Assembly (NCBI GenBank): GCA_013397455.1
Contig: VYZB01000172.1
Coordinates: forward strand, 1,647,351 to 1,711,350
Direction: 5' to 3'
Length of the DNA stretch: 64,000 bases
Source of the DNA: Crotophaga sulcirostris
Lineage: Eukaryota; Chordata; Aves; Cuculiformes; Crotophagidae
Numbering within the stretch: the first letter of the stretch is position 1; every line of letters begins with the position of its first letter. Below the pieces are notes generated by a model. That model was not told the origin of the DNA, did not search any database, and saw nothing but the letters and a program-made list of their open reading frames with translations. The position numbers were made by a program, and so were the translations under genes. This document shows positions 14,501 to 28,236 of this stretch, one piece after another.

Positions 14501-17500
14501 AATTTTGTTGTTTTAAAAGATCAGGTGATCATAAAACAAATATTGTAAAATAAATCAATGCCACGCCACATTTCACACAGGAGTTTTATAGCTCATTCGT
14601 GTAAAAGAACTTATTTGATACATGAGAAGTTTTCATTTATATTTACTCTACTGACATCTTCATTTATCTTAAAACAAGACTAAAACAAATCTGGGCAAAT
14701 TGTTCACTGTGGAGAATTTAATTTACTACATTTTCTATTGTTGTGAATCATTTAGCAATTTTTGCTTTTTTTTTTTTTTCCTTAATGCACTTTAAACCAT
14801 TCAGAATTATTTAACAAAGGACGTGTGTGAATACATCTTATCTTCAGGAGTTCTCAAATATTATTTTAATGCTGGTCCTCAGTATTTCCTTACTCTGATG
14901 GGGGAACTAAAGTTTCATAGTATTTTTTCCAGTGCTGACACTGGGTGATGCTTAAGGAGTTTTCAAGGTAACTGTATACTGATGGCATACATATTTTAGT
15001 ATTAACATTCATTTGGAATTACTGACCTCTTGTAAATGTTCTTAAGACCAAAATTTAGCTTGTGATTACCAAAAGAGGATTTAGTAAATTTTCTCATTTT
15101 TCAGTAATTACAAATATTGGCTAGCAAATACTGATAATAGCACTCTCTCCCAGCAACCACAAACGTGGTGCATCCTGCCATTTCAGCTCTGTTTCAAGAG
15201 AAAGATAAAACACAGAAATTGGCCCTTCTCACATTCCACTGTTGAAAAATGAGACTTCCAGATGCAGAGTTATTGCAGTGAACCACATAATCTCTCTCTG
15301 CTGTTGCCACCTCTTCCTGGCTTCAAGGGCATTTTATTCTGTGTATAACCTCCCCAGAACACAGCAAGAACAGGGCAGGGAGTGCTGGACTGTGAGTTCT
15401 GTGGCTTTATCTGCTCAGTCTTCTGACAGCAGTAGGGGCTCTTTCCATCACTCTTACGCTTCACAGGGACAAAAAATGTAAAGCTTCTTGATTAGTAAAA
15501 TTCACAACACTTCACTGCTGGGAGAAGCAGATAAAACATACTTATTCGTGCCAACAGTGAATCATATGATAGTCATCACGCTCACCTAAAGGAGGAGCTA
15601 TGAAATGCTGTCATTTTTGCATGTTGTTTCAAGTACATTTACTGGATCAACACTAACATGCACTACTTAGATACTGACTGACAGAGAAATAGCCTGGGTG
15701 CAGTATCTCCTTTTGTAAGATAGAAGCCTGAGGGATGACATCTGACAAAGGCTGAGATGAGATGCCTTCATTCTACAGCTCCTAAACAATCAGTTAATTG
15801 AGACTAACACTTGGTAGGGAAAAAATGCCCCACTAGAACCTGTAACAAGCACATAAGTGATCCTGCATGCTAAAACTCAGCTTTGGATATATGAGTTCTG
15901 GATTTTGCCCCTGGATGTAGCTCTCAGATGCTTTCTCTCAATAGATAAATTTACCTGTTCATGTCTGTATATTTTAATTATACAGTAACACAACCTCCCT
16001 CCCATGCAAAGGTTTGGGAGATGGAATTATTAAAGCCTCCTTTTTTTTTAACATAACAATGTTTTATTAGCTCTAGATTCAGCTAAACTTATTAGTAAAG
16101 CCTTACAAAGCAGGAGAGAGAAAGTACTCACTTTCAACATCCTGATTTTCAAACTAGAAAAAAGGGAAACTTAACTTGGTATCAAAAAAATCCCATCTTG
16201 TTCTGTTGCAAACATCAGGACAGCAGAATGTTTTCCTAAGAACTGATTTTTCTTTTCTCTACCTTAAATAAATGCATTTTTCAGTTCAACCATCAGCAAG
16301 GAAAGAGAATTATATTATTTCAGAGCTCTACTAACCACACCAATCACTGTTTGCAAACGTTCCAGAGTTTGGGATGAAAAGCATTGCATAGTATAAAGAC
16401 CTACATTACCATGAAAATTATGATAATGATTGATCAGATAAGAGAAGTAATTTGCTATCCTCCCTAACATTGCAGTAAGCATTGGCATCTAATTTTGCAG
16501 GGAAAGAAGCTCTCCCAAGGCACAATGAGCTACATAAAGGAGGATCAACAGCCTGCAGGAAAAAAAACCGCAAGCCTTTTAGTGTACAAGGGGATGTGCA
16601 AACATAATGGATTTCCCTTGATGTCCCACTATCCGTACATTTATGCTGGGGCAAACTGCTAATGCAATTCTGTTTGCTACCTTGATAGCAAGCCCCAGTT
16701 TATAGCACTGATGCAAATCTACCCACAGGGCTTCTGCTATTGCTAGTGTTAAACTGCATCTGCAAAACAGAATATAGGCAGGAATTCAGTGGTCCCTCCT
16801 TTCTGTCTATGTAGGTTTTGCATCAGGTGGTGATGCATGTGAAACTGTGCGTGGCTATTTTTATGCTATTTGCTTAATGTAGTTATCTAGCCTTTCGTAG
16901 GCTCCTGCAGTAACACAGTGCTCTGACACAGAAGGAGAGCTCATTTTTCCTTTTCTGTCAAAAATTACAGAAGGAATCCTTAATGAGTGTTTCTTCAGAA
17001 CTGATGGCAGCAGAGCTCAAGTTTGCCTTGTAGAGGTGTTTGCGTTTTATTTCAAACAATGTGATAAAAGGTTTCATAAAAAGTAGCTGGCGATGCTGCA
17101 GCACCCTGCTTTATACTTATCAGGAAACATCGAAATTGCATGTGTGGCTAATTACAGTAGCTGGTTCTGACTTTCAGATCCAAACCACTGATGCAAAGCC
17201 TCAGTCTTTCAACTTGGAGCACCAGATTCTCAGAATCTCAGAGGGATGGAGAAAAGATTTCAGAAATAAATATCAAACCACCTCTAGCAAGCCTTACTTT
17301 ATTTAGCTCATCATTCAAGTTCACTGGTAGTGCTACCAATTTGATAAAGTTCGATATATTCTCCCAGGTTGGTGTTCTTGGAAAAACAAAACAAAATGGT
17401 AAACATTGACATCTGGCTCTCTTCTTAAGCATTCAGGATTTGCCATCCATTTGTATATGCAGTATCTTTAATGTTTTGGAAATCAAGCAACTACAACAGC

Positions 17501-18059
17501 CTTTCAAATATATCAGTTCCCCTTGCACTGGGAAATTAGCTTAAATCGTATTTTGCTGCATTTGTTTTTTGTAGTTTGAATCACATTACTGACAGCTGGG
17601 AACAAACACTGCTAAATTCCTTCACTGAATCTGTATCTGATAAAAAAAGAAAATGAAGTCTACTAGATGACTCCTTGACAGAAAAGCACATGCTAGAGAT
17701 ATGAGTCACCAAAGGATTAGCTCTGCAATTTAACAGTCACATGAACTCAATGTTCTTCCTCTGTACCCAGTGGGAACTGTGAAAGGTCTGGATCGATGTC
17801 CTCTGCTAGGTCTGCTTAGCACACTGAAGATGCCATTGCCCTCAGGTAATACTCACTGGTGACCATTATCCTGCAGACAGCAATGGGCTCTGAGGTCTTT
17901 TCAGACCCGTTCAGGCAAAACTACCAGTTCAAAGTGTGTCTTTCAGCTGTCAAACCAACCCAGAGGACTTGGCCTTATGCAGAACAGTGCTCACAAGATC
18001 TCATCTGGCAGCAGCACTGAAGGCTGGGAAAAATAATAAAAAGCTGAAGGTCGGATTCT

Positions 18060-18745
18060 TTGCAACATGAATATTGTTGCACAGCTGAGGGAAGCAGATC
18101 ACCTCCCTGCTGTGAACAGCAGCACCATGCTCTGCAGTGCCCCACCTTGCCATGTGTCTTTTATCTGGTGCCAAGTTGTTCTCAAGAGGCTGGATTGCTC
18201 TCTTTGCCTCAGTTCTGTTTGAACGAGTTACTTGGTTCTAGGAGTGCTTGTGTCAAGAAAATCTTTGCATTGCTGAGTTAATGAGAATGAAAGAGAAGTT
18301 CATCTTTGCTGTGGGAAACTTACAGAAGATGTTTTGCCTCTCCTGTGTCCCAGGTAAGGTTTTGTTGCCATCTGAGAAGGTCCCTGAATAGAGTGCTTTC
18401 CCTCTCAGCGGAGTCAAGTCATAATCCAGTAAAACCCATGTGGATAGGGAAAGTCCCCTGCATAACACGCCCCATGCAGCAGCATCCCTGCCCAGAGTGC
18501 CAGAATGTTCCAGCTGTGGCTCACCATTACCTGGAGAGGGTTCTTATCCTCAGGCTGCCCACCATGGCCAGGAGCTCATCTCACATAGGCACGTGTGCTG
18601 TGGTGATCTAGGTGCCACAGCCTGTTGTGCAACCCCAAGTCATCTCAGGCCAGTGGGAAGCCTTGCCTAGACAGCTGGCCCCTGCCTGCTTGCCTCTCCC
18701 CCAGCTCACTCTGCACCAGGCGGCCAGCACTGAGGAGGAGCTGGT
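18060..18745. other. GC-richer patch with no recognised content
   Basis: This part of the intron is visibly richer in G and C than its AT-rich surroundings, with several overlapping short open frames on both strands (up to about 100 codons). None resembles a known protein and no splice-bounded exon of MOCOS could be placed in it. It may be an old, unrecognised repeat or a local composition shift. Confidence 0.3.
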
Positions 18746-21700
18746 AGAGCTGTTCACCAAGGGCAACATTCAGTGAAAATGTAGCCCTTTGTTTGCTTAA
18801 CGAGTCACTGAAATGAATGAATTTATTATATTTTTCCTCAAACAAAGAATGTGTTACTTGTAACTTGGTTGTGCATTGTTTGGGTGAATGGTTTTCAGCC
18901 TGTTTTCTATTGCTCTGCATCTGTGCTGTGCCCAGTCTCTGGTGTTTGGCTGATCTTGGTGAGGCTTCTGAGCTCTGACTGCCTAACGAACATTTACAAC
19001 AGAAGTTTAACGAACAGGAAGCAATGAATTTAGAGTAAGCATTTTCAGCTAAATAAATACTTCATAGGAGATTTGCGAAGCTTTTGGGATGCCAAACTCT
19101 CTCGCCATTCTCTGAGCACTCTCAGTTCCAAGCAGCAATGCAACCTTAGGAAGGGCTCCAAATGAACGCCTGTATTTCACATTTATTCTTCAGTCACTTT
19201 CTTAATCAATTACTCTCCACGCTGACTATATTCACATCTGCTCTCCTTTTCCTGCTATGTAGTTTCTCACAGTAAGAATAAATTTAGTCTTAACAGCTTA
19301 CTATTTCAAACACTTTCTGATTTTTCTGCACATTTCTCTTCCTGAATGACATCAGCGAATGTTTGTGTTTTTCAAGACCAAAACAAACACATTGTAAAGT
19401 GTTCCAGACTGAGTAAAAGCAAGCACAGTAAAAAATATTGCATATTCATAGTCAATTTCTGACAAAAAAACCCATATTGGGCATTTTATGGGAATAAACC
19501 CTCTCCTATGTGGGTTGTAAGTGCATTCTCTTTATACTGAAAAAAACAAATGGTAACGATTAGCATAACAACTTAATCATGAATATTCTCTCAGCAGACA
19601 TTTCACTATGTATACAATGAAGACACTACCTCTTTCTATATAGCTGTTTGGAGTATTGTACTGACCTTTCTGCCTCTGGCAGCAGACAGAGACTGCAGAA
19701 ATTCTTTGTTTCGTTCCCCAGACCGTTGATCAATGCAGATTATTTGACATCTACTACACGGGCCCACAACCTGAAATTTCAGTTAAAGAAGGTTCACAGC
19801 TGTGTATCAAAGCAGTACAACTCAGAACAGTACAAGCTTCTGATCATTGTAATATCTTAAAAGCATACCTTTCACATACTTTCCTGTGTTCTTTTATGCT
19901 TTAATTATGTAAGAGGTCAGGCCTCTTGTACATTGTACCTTGTAGGTACATTTTCAAAGGGTCTAATTGCAAAGATGTCCCTGATTTTTTAATCAACATT
20001 TTCTCTTCTTTTTTTTTTTCAGGAAAACTTTCCCAGAGACATAATCTGAGAAACCAAAAACATTTACATATTTGTATTTCCTGATTACTTCACTTATATG
20101 GGCTGGCATATATGATAACCAGATATAAAATTAAGCTAGTGCCTCAGGATTTAACTCAAGGAGGATTTTCTTCAAGTATATTCAGAGTTTGGTTTACATT
20201 GTTTCAATGCAGCTGAAATATATAATATACCCCTTTTTCTTTTCTTATAGACATAGCGCTTGTAGACAATCAGAATGCAAGATGCGTATTTTTCACAAGT
20301 TTATAAAATCAGAAGAATAATGAGAACGTCTACTGTAACATCACAGAGGGCATTGTTCTTAAAGTTAATTCTTGTTTGAACTAGGGTGTGTTTTTAGGGG
20401 AAAAAAACAGCAATGAATTTCTTCTTACCTTTTATAGCTTTAAAATTAAGAAGACATATTCCAGTTTCTCTTTATATTGCAACCCTAACTTTAGCAAAGT
20501 TATACATTATAGAAAGTAACTGTTTTAACAGTATCTCAATATACACATTCTACTTTTGTAAAAAAGTGTCATAAAATTCAAATAAGGCAAATAATTAAAC
20601 CTGACACTGCAAACATTTTAATATGCTGATCGGAAGTGCTATTTCGGTTCTCTGAGGTACATCTAGAACTGCTTGTACAACTCTTCAGTGTAATCATCAA
20701 AACCATAAATTTGGCTCAGTTTTTTTCAGAAGATGATTTTCCATAGTTTTAACATTTTATTAAAAGCACAAGAAAACTAGACAAAGAAGGAAATATTTTT
20801 CCTTGCTTTGCTTTGTTCCAACAGCTGCATCTACCATTTTCCTGGCATCAAGTACCATTAATATAATTTCTACTGTTACTACCTCAGTATCTGAATAAGG
20901 ACCTAACAGAGGCTGGAAAAGACAATGCCAGTTGCATAAGCCTTTCTATTTTCAGGCTCCGTTCCTAAAGTATTTCAATGCCAGAAACAGGAATGTCATT
21001 TTATTCTGTAGTTTTACAGTATCTTCCAAAATAGGATCTTGAGCTGAGATCCCAAGTATGACTCCAGCCTCCAACCAGCTATACACCAAGGATTTTGTCC
21101 TCATCTCCTACTTAAAGAAATTTTTCCTCAGTTTTCTGTAACTCATATTACAGCTTACTGATCCACGTACACTTAAGAAGAGGGCAGATATGGAATAATG
21201 TTTTCTCCATTTCTTACAGTATGCTGACCAAAAAGAATTAGAAGTGATGTCTATCACAGCTTCTAGATCTGACTTTAGCACTTCTGTTATTCATACCTAC
21301 ATTATCATCCTAAGAAAACAATAAGTCACGTTCACATCCTAAGCAATGCATTTTCAAATACATATTTCATATCTAAGGACCAGACAAATACCATAGAACA
21401 TGTAAGAATATGTGCAACATTCCCTTAGGTTTCATGTGTAGCTTTGTCATGGATCTGTTTTTAAAGTTTTTCTGAAAAGCATGTATTTGTCAACAAAGTC
21501 TAACTCTTCAGCATTTTCCTTACAGTACAAAACACGTTATGATATTATACAAAGCATAACGTACAGAAAAAGCTCTTCCAGGCTAGACTTAAGAACATCT
21601 TGAATGGAGATTAAGACAAAATGTATAAAACAGAGGGCAAACGACAGTGACTGTTCACTTGTATTCATGTCCTGTCTTTTGGCAGTCAGTTGCTTGATGT

Positions 21701-22038
21701 GCAGCAGTCCAAGGTTACATTTGGACTATCATGTTTAACAGCAACCAGTGCTCTTTCGTGACATGCTAGCTAAATATTTACTGCAAACTACGTCAAAACA
21801 GTGATCATTTTCCTGCTCAGTTGGATAGACATGGGAAATTTTATGAATTATGAAATTAAAAAAAAAAAGGTGTGGAGAAATGTGTCAAAACCTCTCGATG
21901 ATATTGAAGCGTGTTTTCCACAGGTCACAGCATGTTTGGTTTTTAACAGGCTTCATAAATTTCATCTGCACAAACTGTGCCACTCATGAAAATACTCTGT
22001 GACAGACTGGGATTAGGACAAGGGAAATGGATTCTCAC

Positions 22039-22165
22039 CTGCAAATGCAGAGTACCTATTGAAATCTCAGCCCACTCTTCTTCTTCAAAAGACTCTGGTG
22101 CACTGATGACAATGTTGGCACGGAAACGTCGGATTAATTCCTCTGTTTCCAATGGCTCTTCCAAC
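22039..22165 (-). CDS. MOCOS: MOCOS coding exon, MOSC domain (RFRANIVI motif)
   Basis: This 127-bp exon enters in phase 2 and leaves in phase 0, with 42 full codons. It encodes LEEPLETEELIRRFRANIVI, then SAPESFEEEEWAEISIGTLH and LQ. RFRANI(V/I)I followed by F-E-E-E-x-W-x-E-I-S-I-G is a signature of MOSC domains and is nearly identical to other vertebrate MOCOS proteins. The acceptor is CTCTGTGAGACAG and the donor is CAG|GTGAGA. In human the next and last exon begins L-G-P-C-H-R-C-Q-M and completes the domain. I looked for that motif on the minus strand from here to the left edge and did not find it. This is therefore the last MOCOS exon in the window. Confidence 0.96.
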
Positions 22166-25100
22166 CTGTCTCACAGAGTGACAGAGGAAAAGAAAAAATA
22201 AGGTTTATTAACTAGTTCTGCACTAGATTTTTGTGCTGTAAGGAACTAGTTGCTAATATGCTTCAGGAAATGTTTCTCCAGAGTAAGCTGGACCAAGTTT
22301 TATGACAAAGGCTATGAAAATTGTACAAGGTATTTAATTATAACTTGTAAGCATGCAACTATAATTTGTAATCCTTCGACTATAATTTATAATCTTCTAG
22401 GTGGCTTCTTCAGAGATGTGACCTGGAACTCTGAAGCAGGTATGAAACAATGTAGACAGCCTATTGAGAACAATGCATATGACAAAATTCCTTATTAGTT
22501 ATCATATGTAAGAATAATGTTAACAAATTAAAAGATATTTTGAGTTAGCAATCATTTGACTGATTAAATGCTTCTAAAATGAAGGAAAATAAAAATTTAT
22601 TCTGCACATGCTGCAGTGGCAAAAGGGACAAAACCAGCAGATGGTGAAGGTGAAAAAGGCCAGTAAAGGCATTTTATGAGAGAATGTATTCCTCTTTATT
22701 ATTATTTGCCTTTGGAAAGTAGCAGATCACACTAAATGATAGCTGTTTTGAAAAAGAATTAATCTCTGTGTGGCAGTATCTCCACCTCTTTACAAGCATT
22801 TCAACTGCCAGAGTATAGATTTGTGTCAGTGCGAAGAACATACATGAGGCAGACAGAGCAGCAGATTGCATACAAATATCAGAAATCTGGCTCCACCTTT
22901 GAATTGTCATTCTTCACTCTTCTTCTAAAGGAGAAGCCAACCAGCACCAGAAAAAAAGACAGCCCTAACATTGCAAGAGTTCTCCCAGTGCCTTTGTTAG
23001 TGGGGAAGAGCATTTATTTTTGCATTAGCTGTTAGGGATGTGAACAACTTTTCATATTCCATCAGCTGTAGTTTAACAACTTTGGTATATGACACCCTAC
23101 AGTGAAGAGAGAAGTTTCTATCCTGGAAAAAAGCTATTTTAAAAAATAAGGATGTACGGTTTAAAAGGTGTTTTCAATAAAATAAGGAAAAACATGCAAA
23201 AAAAGAAACTACAGCGAAAACTGTTCACATCAAGCAGTCTTAGCAGAAGAGGCCTGTTAAGTGAAAAAAAAGAGCTTGATTTTATTTAAAATAGTCTGGA
23301 TGTTCTTCTTTAGCAGACAAATATGCATAAGGATATCCACCTGTGCAGACTTTCAGTCAAACCACACAAACCCTGGTTCCACCGAACCTTTGCTGTTCAC
23401 AAGGATTCCAGCAGCCTGGGGGCAGAAAGTGGGATGGGAAGCTGAAGGACTACAGGTTTTTCCTTGAGATCCTACAAGCAATCCCAAGGCTGAGACACAA
23501 CTCATAATGGTTGCAGGAGACAGGAGCCAACTGAAGGTGTAGACTATGCCAGTGCTCAGACAGACAAGGAGGAAAACAGCAGCTACACTGTTGTGCTTCT
23601 TAGCTTTGCTGTGGCTTTTGGAACCTGGATGCTACGTAGCCTCTAGTTTTGAATGCATCTTGTGACATATGAGTGCATGCCACCCCAGCTGGCACAGGTG
23701 GGGGCATCAAAAGCCCCAGCAGCCTCAGAGTGGGGCCTCCAGCATCCTGAGCAAGCTGCTGAAAACTACTTTGAGTTTTTACTATTTCATCCCTTGTTGT
23801 TGCTTCTCCAAGACTGGAATGCCCACACTGCTGCTCTCTATGCCTGTAACCTGCTCAGGCTCACCTCCAAAATAATTCACCTTTCCTGCACCCTTTTAAC
23901 CTTTCCCTCAGAACTGCCTCTAATTACTTGGCAGCATGTATCTGAGTGAACTCCCATTATCTCCCCTCCCTCAAAACATGTTCCAGCTGGATGGAGTGAC
24001 AGGCACCTTCGTTCTGCAAATCTCAACAAAGACCTATTATGAAAATCAGTGGGTTTTTCCAAAGCTAACCTGGGTACTTTGGACTTTCCACAGTAGTGGG
24101 CCCTGTAGTGCAGAATGCATTACATACATTTAACAGGCAAACATGAAAATTAAAATTTGCATCTTCAGGGATGTATTTCTAACAATAAAATTTGAGCGTA
24201 AGGCCAGGCCATAGGGATTTTCATAGAGGTGACCTGTAACAGCAACACCAGAAAGATAGATGTCTCCATATTCATGTAGCTCTCAAACAGTATGCTACAT
24301 TCTAACTTTTAATTAAATTGCTGCTTCTATTTTAGATCACCTCTCAAGACCCAAGTGCAAATTGGAAGATTAGTTGTTACTTATGGAAGATACAAACAAC
24401 GAGAAATTATTAAAACTCATTGAAATTGTTTTAGAAATCTTAGCAGGTTTCCATTAAACAAAAAAAATCCACATGCCAAGAAGCTACATAATAGTTTCTA
24501 AAAAAGAAAAACATTTAATAAAGACCCATATGTGCAGATTCTTGCAAGTACATTGCACAGTTCAATGGAGAGTTCACACACCATGATTTAGTGGCAGTGC
24601 AGAATGATGTTGCATATTTATGCTGAATTAATTTCCCCAGAAATGAATTCAAATTCCCCAGAAACCCTGAGAAAACACTGCATGGCAATAGAGGAAGGAG
24701 TTTACCAGCCTGTGCCGCAGAGCGGGAAGCAAGATGCTTCTCAGGCACCATGGAAGCTCCAGTCATATCTGGAGTTTCCTTTGAGAAAAAGGAGATTACA
24801 AGCCTAGTTGTATAGGAAGATATCAGGCACAAAATCAGTGGATCATCTGACACTGCATGTTTTACCCAAGTTCTTTGTCCTCCTTCATCTTCAATTACTG
24901 CACCCTCTGGTGCCTTACTCTTCTTCTTTGCATTCAGATCCTATGTTCCTCACTGGGTTTCACCATAGGAAAAGCCCAGTCTGAGTAGGGGGTACCTTCA
25001 AGTCTTGGTCTTACAAGGAGATGTAACCCAGCCAGTCACGCTTCAAAAGAAGGCATTTACTATCAGTGTGAAAGGCTAGTCAAAATGGTTGAGAGATGGA

Positions 25101-26118
25101 CTGATTCAAACATTTTCCAGGCTTTTTTCTCAGAGGAGCACTGTCATGATATGCTAAAATTGCCCAGCTGTCTTCTCCTAAAGAAAGAAAGCCCTGAGGC
25201 AATGCAAGCTCCAGTGTTCGGTAGTGATGCTTCATTCAGTCTGTGGTTTTAAATCCTGAAGCTATTATACATATCCTCCTACAGTTATATATATATATAT
25301 ATATATATATTCCTCCTCTACTCAAAGCAGGAATTTCAGTGCAGGGGGCATGTTTGGTGGGTGACTAAGAGGAGAGAAGATGACTCTGAGCAGAGGCAGG
25401 GAAGTTTTGTGAGAAAGGAAAAGAAGACAAATGCCACAGTTGTGGGATGCACAGCTATGATGGAAGCCTTGAGGGTAGATTTTCTGTGGAGTTTGAGCCT
25501 GTCCTAGTTATATTCAAGAAACAACAACTTTCTTTTCTCAGCATATGAAAATTTAGTTGGTAACAGGTTCCTTATCTTTGAACTGTGAGGTGACTCATTT
25601 GCTGCTTGTATCTCCTAGTTTTCTATAAGTAGGGTCAAATTCAATAAAAAAATGAAATTAATCCAGTTTGGCAAATAGTTTTAAAATATTTCTGTTGTGA
25701 ACCTTTGCTTTAAATCTTAATCCTTCCCATAGGAAAGAATAGTTCAGTAAGAAGCAAGATTTTGGGTTTTCAACTACTGTATTATTCATGTTCAAGAAAC
25801 CTAATTATCCTTGTTCTTCCCACAAATAGAAGTTGGCTGGTTCCCAATAGCTTCCTGCCACCAAATAATTTGACAAGAATTTTGCTTAAGTCTTCCTGAA
25901 GATCACTGGCAGAAAAGTTATGTTCAAGCATTTAATCCAAATTTTCAGAAGTCATACAGAAATGAGTAATTATCGCATCTTAGTACCTATATGTTCGTCG
26001 AGCACTGAAAAGTAAGTATCTCTGAGTTTCCAGATATAACAATTATATTGGTAACTTATGGCAAGATTCTGCAATCCAAGACTGCTGAGACACATCTGGA
26101 GACATAAGGATGTGTTAC
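22166..26118 (-). other. MOCOS intron (3.95 kb)
   Basis: This intron lies between the LVNEAQ exon and the RFRANI exon. It contains a TA microsatellite near 25.3 kb. Otherwise I see AT-rich unique sequence with short chance reading frames and no recognisable repeat family. Confidence 0.9.
25286..25311. repeat. (TA)n microsatellite
   Basis: This is a pure alternating T-A run of 26 bases inside a MOCOS intron. Such runs are often length-variable and can extrude as cruciforms. No function is implied. Confidence 0.95.
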
Positions 26119-26224
26119 CTTGCAGAAATATGTTCTTTCAGATGCATAATGCTTGTTACATTTATCAGGAGGTATTGTGCTTCATTCACAAGAGAGAGTG
26201 AGAGGTTTGCAGCAGATGTCAGAC
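26119..26224 (-). CDS. MOCOS: MOCOS coding exon, MOSC domain (LVNEAQYLLIN)
   Basis: This 106-bp exon enters in phase 1 and leaves in phase 2, with 34 full codons. It encodes LTSAANLSLSLVNEAQYLLI, then NVTSIMHLKEHISA. The LSLVNEAQYLLIN core is a conserved MOSC strand-turn-helix segment and matches mammalian MOCOS. The first residues and the end are less conserved. The acceptor is a T-rich tract ending TTTCAG|GTCTG and the donor is AAG|GTAACA, a weaker +5 context than its neighbours. It was too short, and in the wrong frame for a Met start, to be seen as an ORF, so I placed it by homology and phase. Confidence 0.93.
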
Positions 26225-26837
26225 CTGAAAAAAAATGAATCCGACATTCTAAAATAACTGTTAAATTCAGGAAGATTATACTAGCAATTTCACCTCATCT
26301 TTCCTTTGATGTCTTATTCATTCTCATTTAAAAATTATTAACTCGGCTCCAGACACTAAGGAAAGATTCCAAGAATGCCCTCAAACTTGTAAATAATAAT
26401 GACGCAATGCATTTAGAAAATGAAATAGAGATGCAATTTTACCAAATTTGTAAGACAATTTACAAGAGCAGTACCTATGGATTTTTGATGCTCTTTCTAT
26501 TTGATTCATTTTAATAATGAAATTTAGTTTAACAATAAATTCTTTGATAGAATTTTCATGATCATTTTTCAAAATGATCGTTGAGTATTCAGACAAAATC
26601 ATGGTCATGATGACAAAAAAACTCTAGACTGGTGTAACTGTATATTTTCACTAAGCATAAGAACTAGAAGGGCAGCATAAACACAGTTTGGGTATAAATG
26701 TACCCTTTGAAACATACTAGCTCGATATTGCATGGCTTTAATCCTTTATCAGGGTAATTATACAGTCAGTATAAAGTCCATGAGCCTGATACTTCCTAAG
26801 TGAGGAATCACAAATATTTTAAAGAGTGACAACATAC
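26225..26837 (-). other. MOCOS intron (613 bp)
   Basis: This is the shortest intron of the gene in this window. It is AT-rich, with GTATGT at its donor and TTTCAG at its acceptor (minus strand). I see no repeats or other features. Confidence 0.93.
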
Positions 26838-26962
26838 CTTTTGTATTTTTCTGATGTGACGTGTTTTTCATGTCTGAACTTTGTCTTATCAAGCGACATG
26901 GACGACCAAGAAACATAGAAAACCAGGCAGCAATTCTTTCTCCACAGTCATATGTTTTCACT
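26838..26962 (-). CDS. MOCOS: MOCOS coding exon, MOSC region (YDCGE motif)
   Basis: This 125-bp exon enters in phase 2 and leaves in phase 1, with 41 full codons. It encodes VKTYDCGERIAAWFSMFLGR, then PCRLIRQSSDMKNTSHQKNT and a final Lys. YDCGE followed by W-F-S-x-F-L-G-R-P-C-x-L-I matches vertebrate MOCOS very closely and corresponds to the junction of the two MOSC sub-domains. The tail after RQSS is a variable hydrophilic stretch, as in other species. The acceptor is TTTTCTCATAATAG|A. An AGAG at the junction allows a 2-base shift, but only the site given here keeps the frame. The donor is AAAG|GTATGT. The next intron is only 613 bp. Confidence 0.95.
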
Positions 26963-28236
26963 CTATTATGAGAAAAGAAGGACTCAACAAAATGTGATTG
27001 CTCAAACATTAATTTGCAAAACTGAAGACAAATTATGAAGATGTTTATTATGCTTCTTATACATATAAGACAAAATACAGAATCTGTATTGTCTGATGAG
27101 TGATAAAAGTTTAACAATGTGAGATGTGATGTTCCACATAATTTTATCTCCCAATTTCCTCAATTTTACTCTGTTAGTCTTGAAGCTAATATTCACGTGA
27201 TCTAATTCAGTTTTATACAAAAAATTACTGTGGCATAAAGGATTAAATACTCATAACGGACAAGACACTGTCTCTGAAGTACAATAACTGGTAGCCCATA
27301 TTACAATATTAGAATGCAGTATTATGAAAATGGTACTAAGTACCTCAGTTCTGTGCTTTTTACTAAAACAAAGAGGATTAATCTGAGTTGAATTTAGGAT
27401 TTCCCCACTGTGCCACACTGTATGAAATTTTTATGATCCCATCAGGTATAATGATGTTAATTTGCTAATTTAATTCGTTAGTACAGGCTCTCCACATTAA
27501 AACATGGCTTTCCTAGAGCCCAAGTGTCTCTCTATCTGAAGATGGTTTCCACTGCTAGTAAATTGTCTACTGAGGCTGGCAATAGATTTGCTTTCTTTAC
27601 CTGGATGTCATCTCTCCCAAAGGATTTTGAGATCACCTCTCTCAGTTCAGAAAGGGTACAGATCAAACAACTGGGAAGTGATCCTGTTTCCTATTAGATT
27701 TCTCAGCCCTTAGTAATCTTAACTTCAATCTTCAATTAGTTATCTGGGTTCCTCTCAAAGGCAACAGAAAGGAGAAAGTAGTTCCCATCTATATTATAAT
27801 GACCTCAGGATGGGATGACTCTTACTCTGGGAATGTTTATCTCTCTTTACTGACTACAATAGGAGATTCAACTGACATTTAACTTTTAAATGGCACAAAC
27901 AGATAAGAGGAATGCAAATTCTCTTAATCTAGACAGGATTCTTGTAGTAAGAAAAGTGAGGTAGTAGTGGCCCTATGCTCACCTACTTGTCCTATCCAGC
28001 CAAAGAATCTGATCTGCATGGAGACCATGTGCTCTGTGAAACAAGAAAACAGCTCCTCACAGCAAAAGATGATAAGCTTTAGGATTGAGAGAGGAAGTGA
28101 CTTGGCTTTGCAGAACACTTTGTAGGTTCAGCTGAGTCACACAGATAGAAAGCCAGGACAAGTGAAATCGAAGAGGTTTTATTATTCTGCAGGGATCAGA
28201 TCTCTCTTCAGCAGTTGTTCTGAATGTTGGTTGCGG

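Larger units (their letters stand above)
1..22038 (-). other. MOCOS 3'-side intron, or intron plus flank (22 kb, no exon found)
   Basis: This stretch lies downstream of the last placed MOCOS exon. No segment encoding the expected C-terminal peptide (L-G-P-C-H-R-C-Q-M and N-F-G-M-Y-L motifs) was found by eye on the minus strand. It therefore reads as an unfinished terminal intron, with the final exon beyond position 1. It contains an old CR1 fragment near 2.7 kb, a solo LTR at 6.5-7.0 kb, a CA repeat at 8.3 kb, a second CR1 fragment at 11.4 kb and a mildly GC-rich patch near 18.1-18.7 kb. The open reading frames here are under about 125 codons, resemble nothing I know and look like chance. Confidence 0.6.
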
